A stretch of DNA of 7,736 bases. It comes from Thermoleophilia bacterium (GTDB lineage Bacteria; Actinomycetota; Thermoleophilia; Gaiellales; SKUG01). Both the position numbers and the translations under genes were made by a program. Below the pieces are notes generated by a model, which was given only the letters and a program-made list of their open reading frames with translations, was not told where the DNA came from and made no database searches. This document shows, piece after piece, positions 1-4,825 of the stretch. The stretch spans positions 1-7,736 of the forward strand of contig JAOPYU010000327.1 in NCBI GenBank assembly GCA_025964455.1, in the 5' to 3' direction. How positions within the stretch are numbered: the stretch's first letter is position 1; every line of letters begins with the position of its first letter.

Positions 1-1
1 C

Positions 2-679
2 ACGGGGCGTCGCGCGCGACGCCAGCGCCCTGCGCGCAGTGACCGCACCCCGAGCGAGACGCGGGCCCGGATCCTGGCATGGTCGATGGTGGCGGCACCG
101 CTCATCGCGCTGGTGATATTCGGGATCATGATCTCGGGCGAGCGCGGCAACGAGCAGGTCAAGGGCAAGGCCGGCGACTCCGGAGGCCCGCTGCGCGTGG
201 CGCAGGTGGTCGGCGCCGTGAGCTTCGACCCCGACGGTGACGGCATCGAGCACCCCGATTCGGTCGCCAACATCCTCGACTCCGATCCCAAGACCACCTG
301 GGAGACCGAGGGCTACGACACGGGCGACTTCAACCTGCGGGCGAAGCAGGGCGTCGGCATCGTGCTGCAGCTGGACGACCCTGCGGAAGTGCGGGAGATC
401 GCGATCGCGACGCGCCTGCCCGGCTGGACGGTCGAGGTGCGCACCTCCGACAATCCCGCCACGAAGCTCGACGGATGGACGCGCGTCTCCAAGGCAGTGC
501 CGGTGGAGAACGGCGCGCGCATCCCGGTCGACCTCGACGGCACGGACACGACCCACCTGCTGCTGTGGATCACGCAGCTCGTCATCGACTACGACGATCC
601 GAACCGGTACCGAGCCAGGATCGGCGATCTCAAGGTCTACGTCGCCGACGCCGCAGCCACGCCCGCGCGCGGCGAGTAG
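2..679 (+). CDS. C-terminal part of membrane-anchored protein with discoidin-like extracytoplasmic domain (5' partial)
   Basis: The reading frame is open to the left window edge, so the true start lies upstream; 225 residues are visible. The first roughly 20 are Arg-rich (RRARRQR) and look cytoplasmic. One hydrophobic membrane segment follows (about bases 71-135, ILAWSMVAAPLIALVIFGIM). Then comes an outside domain with DPDGDG, a DSDPKTTWETEGY stretch and alternating beta-strand-like segments (GVGIVLQLDD, VREIAIATRL, GWTVEVRTS, THLLLWITQL, IGDLKVYVAD). This pattern resembles the discoidin/F5-8C-like, presumably carbohydrate-binding, domain at the C-terminus of actinobacterial protein-kinase-like membrane proteins, including the MurJ-linked pseudokinase of mycobacteria. 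The kinase or other N-terminal part is not visible, so the full architecture is inferred. The internal ATG at 86 lies inside the membrane segment and is an unlikely start. The gene ends 47 bp before nucS on the same strand. Confidence 0.7.
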   Translation, partial: TGRRARRQRPARSDRTPSETRARILAWSMVAAPLIALVIFGIMISGERGNEQVKGKAGDSGGPLRVAQVVGAVSFDPDGDGIEHPDSVANILDSDPKTTWETEGYDTGDFNLRAKQGVGIVLQLDDPAEVREIAIATRLPGWTVEVRTSDNPATKLDGWTRVSKAVPVENGARIPVDLDGTDTTHLLLWITQLVIDYDDPNRYRARIGDLKVYVADAAATPARGE

Positions 680-712
680 CGATTACGTACCCACGTCGTC
701 CGCCGGCGCCGG

Positions 713-718
713 TACCAT
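713..718 (+). promoter_or_regulatory. Possible -10 element for leaderless nucS mRNA
   Basis: TACCAT fits the actinobacterial TANNNT -10 pattern and lies 8 bases before the nucS ATG. No Shine-Dalgarno sequence is visible in the intervening CCACTCCC. Together these suggest that transcription starts at or next to the start codon. No convincing -35 hexamer was seen. Confidence 0.4.
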
Positions 719-726
719 CCACTCCC

Positions 727-1392
727 ATGCGAATCCTCGTCTCACGCTGCAGCATCCGCTATGAGGGCCGGCTCGTCACGACCCTCGAATCGGGCGACCG
801 GGTCATCCTGTTCAAGGGTGACGGCTCCGTCGTCGTGCACGCGGTGCAGGGCGCCAAGCCGATCAACTACATGCCGGGCCCGACGAGCGTCGTCGAGGAC
901 GGGCGGACGCTCACCATCACCCGCACGCAGACGGGCGAGACGCTGGCGATCGAGATCGAGGACGTCCACGCCGACACCGCCTGGGAGCTGGCCGACAGCG
1001 CCAAGCTCGTGCGCGAGGGTCGCGAGAAGGACATCCAGGCGACCATCTTCGCCACGCCGGAGGCGATCGAGGAGGGCATGGAGGCCCTGCAGCGTGAGCT
1101 GTTCACCGACGTGGGTCCCGTCGACCTGTTCTGCCGCGACGCGAGCGGCCGCACCTGCGTGATCGAGGTCAAGCGCGTGCGCGCCGTGGCGGCTGCGGTC
1201 GAGCAGCTGAACCGCTACATGGACGAGGTCCAGAAGAACCCCGCACATGCCCCCGCCCGCGGCATTCTGGTCGCGCCCGAGCTCGCACCGCAGGCACGGG
1301 TGCTGCTCGAGAAGTGGGGCTACGACTTCATCGCACTCGACGAGGTGCTCGCGCGCTGCGTCGATGGCGAGGAGTTGATGCGCCTTTTCTGA
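727..1392 (+). CDS. nucS: Endonuclease NucS (mismatch-specific EndoMS)
   Basis: This 221-residue protein matches the usual length of actinobacterial NucS. NucS/EndoMS cuts both strands at mismatched bases and replaces MutS/MutL repair in most Actinobacteria. An N-terminal DNA-binding beta domain (about 1-105, opening MRILVSRCSIRYEGRL) precedes a RecB-like nuclease domain (about 115-221). The active-site pattern is complete: D133 in GPVDLFCRD, E147 and K149 in VIEVKR, and Q160 in VEQLNRY. The D-E-K-Q spacing equals that of Pyrococcus NucS D160/E174/K176/Q187. The last residues, ELMRLF, resemble the C-terminal beta-clamp-binding tail reported for actinobacterial NucS. The frame is open upstream to 475, but the conserved N-terminus begins at 727 and an earlier start would overlap the preceding gene. 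A large hairpin begins 2 bp after the stop. Confidence 0.95.
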   Translation: MRILVSRCSIRYEGRLVTTLESGDRVILFKGDGSVVVHAVQGAKPINYMPGPTSVVEDGRTLTITRTQTGETLAIEIEDVHADTAWELADSAKLVREGREKDIQATIFATPEAIEEGMEALQRELFTDVGPVDLFCRDASGRTCVIEVKRVRAVAAAVEQLNRYMDEVQKNPAHAPARGILVAPELAPQARVLLEKWGYDFIALDEVLARCVDGEELMRLF

Positions 1393-1393
1393 G

Positions 1394-1444
1394 GCGTCGA
1401 CCGCGGTTCGCTTCCGCGTTGCGGAATCGAACTGCAGTCGACGC
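1394..1444. terminator. Long hairpin between convergent nucS and nirK, probable bidirectional terminator
   Basis: The 51 bases fold into a 24-pair stem around a 3-base loop (GTT, 1418-1420). The outer arms are GCGTCGAC (1394-1401) and GTCGACGC (1437-1444). The inner arms are TTCCGC (1412-1417) and GCGGAA (1421-1426). Only two positions are unpaired (1402/1436 and 1411/1427), and one is a G-T wobble (1405/1433). It begins 2 bp after the nucS stop and lies 37 bp past the nirK stop. Neither side has a T-run, so if it terminates transcription it is the U-less kind often proposed for high-GC actinobacteria. Confidence 0.7.
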
Positions 1445-1449
1445 GGGCT

Positions 1450-1490
1450 CGTCTAGTGGTGACGGTGTTGCCGCGATCCGTCTAGTGGTG
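1450..1490. repeat. 12-bp direct repeat CGTCTAGTGGTG spanning the nirK stop
   Basis: CGTCTAGTGGTG occurs exactly at 1450-1461 and again at 1479-1490, 29 bp apart. The right copy contains the nirK stop codon and its last two His codons on the minus strand. The left copy reproduces His-His-stop just beyond the gene. The flanks of the two copies differ. Confidence 0.6.
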
Positions 1491-2621
1491 GCCGTTCGCG
1501 CCGGCGTCCTTGACCGCGCCCGGGCCGGGCTTGCCGTCTCCTGCCAGGAGCATGCCGACAGCACCCTTCGAGGCGTGGTTGAACTGGTGTGTGACGAAGG
1601 GGAACTGTCCCTCGCCGACCATCCGCATCTCGAACACGCCGCTGCCCGACGCGGGGATCGCCAGCGCCTGGCGACCGTACGTCGCGTTGCGTGGATTGCC
1701 GTCGGCGAACACCCGGTCGAACACCGTGCCGACCACGTGGAAGCTGCTGACTTCGCTCGGGCCGGCGTTGAGCACGAACAGCCGCACGTTGGCGTCCGCC
1801 TTGACCTTGATCGGCTCCGCGGCGTACTGGCTCGGGATCCCGTTGAAGGCCATCTCCTTCGGGATGTTCGCGTCGATGTCAGCGGTCGACGCGTAGAGCT
1901 CAGACTGCGTGATCGCGTACTCCGGCATCGGTGCGCCGAAGCCCTCCTTCGGCTGCACGATGAGCATGCCGTACATGCCCATGCCGATGTGGTGGAGCAC
2001 CGGCGCCGTGGCGCAGTGGTACATGAACACGCCGGGATACTCGGCCGTGAACGTGTACTCGCCTGCCGTGCCCGGCTGGACCTGGATATGCCCGCCGCCG
2101 AGTGTCAGCCGCGACGCGTGGTGGTCGATGCTGTGGACGAACTTGCTGGTCTTGTCGTTGCGGATGCGGATCGTCACGCGATCGCCCTGCACCACGCGCA
2201 TGACCGGACCCGGGACCGTGTTGTTGAAGGTCCACATCTTGTAGGTGGTCGTGCCGACCTTGATGACCTTCTCGGTGGTGACGAGGTCGAACGTCTTGGG
2301 GCCCGGCTTCACCGGCGCCGTTGCCGGGTTGAAACGCTTCAAGGTGATGTCGGGCTTGGCATCGGTGACGCGCTCGGTCGGCGCGGCAGCGCCGCCACCG
2401 CCGTAGCCGCCTGCGCCCTGGGTCGCGGCAACGGGCGTGGCCGCTGATGCCTTCGAGGTACCGGACCCCTCTTCACGGGAGGAGGCGATGAAGGCGATCC
2501 ACACCGCTGCGACCGCAGCGATCACGGCGAGTACGCAGAGCGGCGCGAGGATCTCGAAGTCGTGGCGGTGCTGGCTCGCATCAGTGCCGGAGTGGCGTGG
2601 CGTGTCGGTGTCCTGGTGCAT
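1482..2621 (-). CDS. nirK: Membrane-anchored NirK-type two-domain copper protein (probable nitrite reductase)
   Basis: The 379-residue protein has a His-rich N-tail, one membrane helix (about 23-46), a Gly/Ala-rich linker (about 50-82) and two cupredoxin domains (about 110-225 and 235-365). All copper ligands of NirK can be placed. Type 1 ligands are H163, C203, H211 and M216 (YHC, then HIGMGMYG). Type 2 ligands are H168, H202 and H345 (FVTHQFNH), the last normally given by the neighbouring subunit of a trimer. The catalytic pair Asp98/His255 of characterised NirK corresponds to D166 (HSIDHH) and H295 (SSFHVVG). The HXH pairs and C-terminal HCH motif of laccases are absent. NirK reduces nitrite to NO outside the membrane; substrate is inferred here, and another multicopper oxidase activity is possible. 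The helix lacks a lipobox Cys, so it is probably an uncleaved anchor. The start at 2621 is preceded by GAGAGGA; the open frame up to 2714 is low-complexity Arg/Pro sequence. Confidence 0.82.
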   Translation of the reverse strand: MHQDTDTPRHSGTDASQHRHDFEILAPLCVLAVIAAVAAVWIAFIASSREEGSGTSKASAATPVAATQGAGGYGGGGAAAPTERVTDAKPDITLKRFNPATAPVKPGPKTFDLVTTEKVIKVGTTTYKMWTFNNTVPGPVMRVVQGDRVTIRIRNDKTSKFVHSIDHHASRLTLGGGHIQVQPGTAGEYTFTAEYPGVFMYHCATAPVLHHIGMGMYGMLIVQPKEGFGAPMPEYAITQSELYASTADIDANIPKEMAFNGIPSQYAAEPIKVKADANVRLFVLNAGPSEVSSFHVVGTVFDRVFADGNPRNATYGRQALAIPASGSGVFEMRMVGEGQFPFVTHQFNHASKGAVGMLLAGDGKPGPGAVKDAGANGHH

Positions 2622-2629
2622 GTGGTGTG

Positions 2630-2636
2630 TCCTCTC
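2630..2636 (-). promoter_or_regulatory. Ribosome binding site that sets the nirK start
   Basis: On the minus strand GAGAGGA ends 8 bases before the ATG at 2621. It is the only good Shine-Dalgarno sequence for this frame and selects 2621 over the upstream ATG at 2714. Confidence 0.65.
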
Positions 2637-2737
2637 GGGTGGTCCACCACATCGTCGTCTCGGGCGCGGGGCGCGTCGACGGGGGTGTCCCGCGCACGGC
2701 TGCGGCATTCCCACATGCCATTCGGGCCGGTGCTCGC

Positions 2738-2743
2738 TACGGT
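2738..2743 (+). promoter_or_regulatory. Possible -10 element for a leaderless hemerythrin/cupin transcript
   Basis: TACGGT fits TANNNT and ends 6 bases before the GTG start at 2750, as in leaderless actinobacterial genes. The intervening GGGGAC offers only a weak ribosome site. No clear -35 was seen. Confidence 0.3.
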
Positions 2744-2749
2744 GGGGAC

Positions 2750-3202
2750 GTGAAACGAAGCACGCACCTCATCCCGTTCTCGCATGACCACCAGCACGCG
2801 CTGGCGCGGGCGCTCCGGCTCCGACGCAGCGGGTCGGTGGACGCGGCGGCACGCGGGGCTCTTGCCCGGTCGGCGGTCGTGTTCCACGACGACGTCCTAG
2901 GCCCCCACGCGCTGGAGGAGGAGGCGCTCATGGCGCGCGCGCTGTGCCGATCGCAGGACTCGAGGCTCGCGGACGCCAATGACCGGCTGCTGGAAGAGCA
3001 CGCGCTCCTGCAGTCGCGGATCGAGCAGCTGCGCGGGGCGCTCGCGGGAGGCGATGTCCCGGGCGCGGCGTCGCTCCAGGGCCTCGGCGCCGAGCTCGCG
3101 GGCCACGTTCGCTGGGAGGAGCGGACGCTGTTCCAGCTCCTGCAGGGGCTGTTCGGCGACGGGCTCGCGGATCTGGTCGAGGTGACCGACGATGCGAGCT
3201 GA
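2750..3202 (+). CDS. Hemerythrin-like (HHE-type) di-iron protein
   Basis: The 150-residue, mainly helical cytoplasmic protein has the spaced His/Glu pattern of the hemerythrin HHE family: H12/H14/H16 (SHDHQHALA), H46 (VFHDDV), H53 with E57 (HALEE), H84 (EEHALL), and H119 with E123 (HVRWEE). In this fold a four-helix bundle holds two irons that can bind O2 or NO, or sense oxidants. The ligand of this member is not known. The GTG start at 2750 is chosen because homology-like sequence (MKRSTHLIPFSHDH) begins there. The frame stays open to 2597, but that stretch is the nirK promoter region. It is divergent from nirK, and its last 11 bp overlap the downstream cupin gene, so the two are very likely co-transcribed. 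A role in scavenging or sensing NO made by NirK is an inference from position. Confidence 0.8.
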   Translation: MKRSTHLIPFSHDHQHALARALRLRRSGSVDAAARGALARSAVVFHDDVLGPHALEEEALMARALCRSQDSRLADANDRLLEEHALLQSRIEQLRGALAGGDVPGAASLQGLGAELAGHVRWEERTLFQLLQGLFGDGLADLVEVTDDAS

Positions 3203-3545
3203 CGTGACGGTCCACACGTGCGATCTCTCAGCGGTGGCACGCTCCGCAGCCGGGACGGCGTGGTCGCGCGAGACCGAGCAGCTCGATGCCACGCTGCTCG
3301 CCTGGCCCGCGGGACATGTCGTGGAGGAGCACGTCAACACGGAGCGCGAGGTCCTGCTCGTCGGGGTCGCGGGGCAGGCCGCCGTCGAGGTGGACGGCGA
3401 GGTGCACGAGCTCCGGCCCGCGACGATCGTGCTCATCCCACGAGGTGCGCGGCGCCGCATCGAGTGCGGCGCCGCGGGCTCCAGCTACCTGTCGGTCCAC
3501 GTCGCGCGCGGACCGCTCCAGCTCAGGCCGCGTGCTCGGCAGTGA
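3192..3545 (+). CDS. Small single-domain cupin protein with incomplete metal site
   Basis: The 117-residue protein matches a single beta-barrel cupin. Motif 1 lies in G41-HVVEE-H47-V-N49-TER-E53 and motif 2 in P83-R-G85-AR-R88. The usual second His of motif 1 is Asn49 and the His of motif 2 is Arg88. Only H47 and E53 of the classical metal ligands remain, so it may bind metal poorly and act as a sensor or structural module rather than an enzyme. The ATG overlaps the end of the hemerythrin gene by 11 bp, and a GAGGTG ribosome site (3179-3184) lies inside that gene 7 bases before the start, indicating translational coupling. The 3' end overlaps the convergent small membrane protein gene by 23 bp. 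No substrate can be named. Confidence 0.7.
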   Translation: MRADVTVHTCDLSAVARSAAGTAWSRETEQLDATLLAWPAGHVVEEHVNTEREVLLVGVAGQAAVEVDGEVHELRPATIVLIPRGARRRIECGAAGSSYLSVHVARGPLQLRPRARQ

Positions 3546-3735
3546 CCGTGCTGGGCGGCGTGGTGATGCGTCGCGGCGCGCCTGCTGGTGCTGCGGCTTC
3601 ACGCGCGGTGACCACGGAGTGGTCACGGTCGCCGTCGAGTGCCATCCACATCGCGAAGCCGATGAAGGGCGCGAGCAGCAGCACGAAGCCGTACATGACG
3701 ATGATGGGAATGGCCTCTCGCATGAACTCGCTCAT
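3523..3735 (-). CDS. Small single-pass membrane protein, unknown function
   Basis: The 70-residue protein starts MSEFMREAIP and has one strong hydrophobic helix (about 9-32, IPIIVMYGFVLLLAPFIGFA) followed by MWMALDGDRD and an Ala/Pro/Thr-rich tail with several Arg residues. No family was recognised. Support for reality comes from the long coherent membrane segment, G/C-ending codons across it, and a GGAG ribosome site (3742-3745) 6 bases before the ATG. It points the same way as nirK, but the hemerythrin-cupin pair lies between them. The last 23 bp overlap the cupin gene tail to tail. It is divergent from the kinase-like gene at 3873. It could be a small accessory subunit of a membrane redox complex, but nothing in the sequence shows that. 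Confidence 0.6.
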   Translation of the reverse strand: MSEFMREAIPIIVMYGFVLLLAPFIGFAMWMALDGDRDHSVVTAREAAAPAGAPRRITTPPSTVTAEHAA

Positions 3736-3872
3736 CGGGTGCTCCAGTCAGGTCAGATCGTGCCGTGCACCCAGATGATCGGCTGACGTCAGTCGCTGGT
3801 CATGCGTAGAACCCCGCAATCGATTGCCGCGATGCCCGCGATGAGCCGGGCCGAGGCGGGTAGGGGGTCGGT
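3736..3872. promoter_or_regulatory. Divergent regulatory region with two perfect palindromes
   Basis: The 137 bp between two divergent genes hold CTGACGTCAG (3783-3792) and GCAATCGATTGC (3816-3827), both perfect palindromes with centres 34 bp apart. GGGTGC (3737-3742) and GCACCC (3767-3772) form a wider, weaker inverted repeat near the small membrane protein start. AGGGGG (3862-3867) is the ribosome site for the gene at 3873. No confident -35/-10 pair could be assigned on either strand. Confidence 0.45.
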
Positions 3873-4433
3873 ATGGACGAACCGCCCGCTACAGCTTCAC
3901 CCACGCGTTGCGCGCGCCGCGCGTCGCATGCCGCGCATGCGCTGCGGAACCACCTCGCCACCCTCCACGCAGCAGCGACGCTCATCGACGACGAGGAGAT
4001 CCGAAAGGGAGTGACAAGCGCGACCGGTGCGTTGCGGATCGAGGTCGAGCGCCTCGTGGTTGCGGCGCGCATCGATCTCGCACGACGTCCCGAGCATGGG
4101 CGCGTTCCGATCGGCGAGCTGCTGGACTGGGCGGCGCGTCGTGCACGGCGGGAAGGCGCGCGTCCGGGCTGGGTGGTCCAGCCCTCGGAGGTGTCGGTCG
4201 AGGGCCCCGTGCCGTGGCTCGAGCGGCTGCTCGCCGACGTGCTCCACGAGTCGCGCTCCGGCGCTGATCTCGCCGTGGCGATCGCCGGCGCCGATGCCCA
4301 CGTCGTGCTCGAGGTGGCCGTCGCGATCGAGCCGGATCGGGTCGCCCTGCTCGACGAGATCGCACGGGCATGTGGTGGCCGGTGCAGGAGCGGCGATGCC
4401 GCCACGATCATCGAGCTGCCCCGGGCGAGCTAG
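3873..4433 (+). CDS. Short histidine-kinase-like protein lacking ATP-binding boxes (possible phosphotransfer protein)
   Basis: The 186-residue soluble protein starts with a helical dimerisation-like region. It contains H22-A-L-R-N-H-L, close to the H-box HELRTPL of HisKA kinases, followed by helices to about residue 95. The second half keeps the outline of a kinase ATPase domain: an N-box-like PWLERLLADVLHES (114-127), a strand VVLEVAVAIE (144-153), and a C-terminal GGRCRSGDAATIIELP (168-183). The N-box Asn residues are replaced (ADVLHES instead of ANLLDNA) and the DxGxG and GxGLG motifs are missing, so ATP binding is unlikely. This is the design of ChpT-like histidine phosphotransferases or of dead kinases; which applies is inference. 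No sensor domain or membrane segment is present. A good AGGGGG ribosome site supports the start. Its TAG shares the palindrome CTAG with the stop of the convergent receiver gene. Confidence 0.65.
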   Translation: MDEPPATASPTRCARRASHAAHALRNHLATLHAAATLIDDEEIRKGVTSATGALRIEVERLVVAARIDLARRPEHGRVPIGELLDWAARRARREGARPGWVVQPSEVSVEGPVPWLERLLADVLHESRSGADLAVAIAGADAHVVLEVAVAIEPDRVALLDEIARACGGRCRSGDAATIIELPRAS

Positions 4434-4825
4434 GACCCGGTGGTGTCGCCCTGCGGCGCGAGGCTGGCGAGGAGGCCGTTGAGCTCATCGAAGTCGACGG
4501 GCTTCTCGAGGAAGGCATCGCAGCCGATCGAGGACGCCAGCGACCTCGCGTCGTGCATCGTGCTGGCGCTCACGACCACGATCGGCAGGGTCGCCGTCCG
4601 TGCATCCGCCCGGAGCGCTCGCGCGACGTCGAACCCGGAGAGCTCCCCTGGCATGCGCAGGTCGAGCAGCACGAGGGCAGGGCGATCGTCGAGCGCGGCG
4701 TCGAGCCCCGTCCGCCCGTCACCAGCCTCCTCGACCAGGTACCCGGCGCGCTCGAGCACGCGTCGCATCATGCGTCGCGCCGCGGCATCGTCGTCCACGA
4801 GCAGGATGCGCGGCGCGACCGTCAT
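4430..4825 (-). CDS. Stand-alone receiver (REC) domain response regulator
   Basis: This 131-residue protein is one receiver domain with no output domain. The acidic pocket is D11/D12 (LLVDDD), the phosphoacceptor is D55 (LVLLDLRMPG), the switch residue is S86 (IVVVSAS) and the conserved lysine is K108 (FLEKPVD). Such proteins take phosphate from a kinase and pass it to a histidine phosphotransferase or bind a target protein. Its ATG overlaps the TGA of the sensor kinase gene (ATGA, 4822-4825). No strong ribosome site precedes it, so it is probably translated by coupling and is the likely direct partner of that kinase. The sequence after K108 completes the last helix, so the protein does not look truncated. 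Its last 4 bp overlap the convergent kinase-like gene. Confidence 0.9.
   Translation of the reverse strand: MTVAPRILLVDDDAAARRMMRRVLERAGYLVEEAGDGRTGLDAALDDRPALVLLDLRMPGELSGFDVARALRADARTATLPIVVVSASTMHDARSLASSIGCDAFLEKPVDFDELNGLLASLAPQGDTTGS

Larger units (their letters stand above)
2622..2749. promoter_or_regulatory. Divergent promoter region between nirK and the hemerythrin gene, with two short inverted repeats
   Basis: The 128 bp must carry the promoters of both divergent genes. It holds GGTGG-T-CCACC (2638-2648), just upstream of the nirK ribosome binding site, and GGCAT-N6-ATGCC (2704-2719), 31 bp before the hemerythrin start. Arms of 5 bp are short, so either could be chance. No FNR/NNR-type TTGAT-N4-ATCAA box and no DosR-type box was found. 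Confidence 0.35.

Noticed and set aside
475..726. Upstream extension of nucS to the ATG at 475
   Set aside because: It overlaps the preceding gene out of frame and is Arg-rich; NucS family proteins begin at the MRILVSRC segment.
1314..2447. 377-residue open frame on the + strand opposite nirK
   Set aside because: It is Arg/Ala/His-rich low-complexity translation antisense to a clear copper protein with all ligands, a typical shadow in high-GC DNA.
1482..2621. Two-domain laccase as the identity of the copper protein
   Set aside because: The four HXH-type pairs and C-terminal HCH motif of laccases are absent, while the type 1 site in domain 1 and the Asp/His pair fit NirK.
3545..3778. Continuation of + strand frames after the cupin gene as an extra gene
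   Set aside because: The frames are shadows of the small membrane protein gene, with no ribosome site or recognisable sequence.
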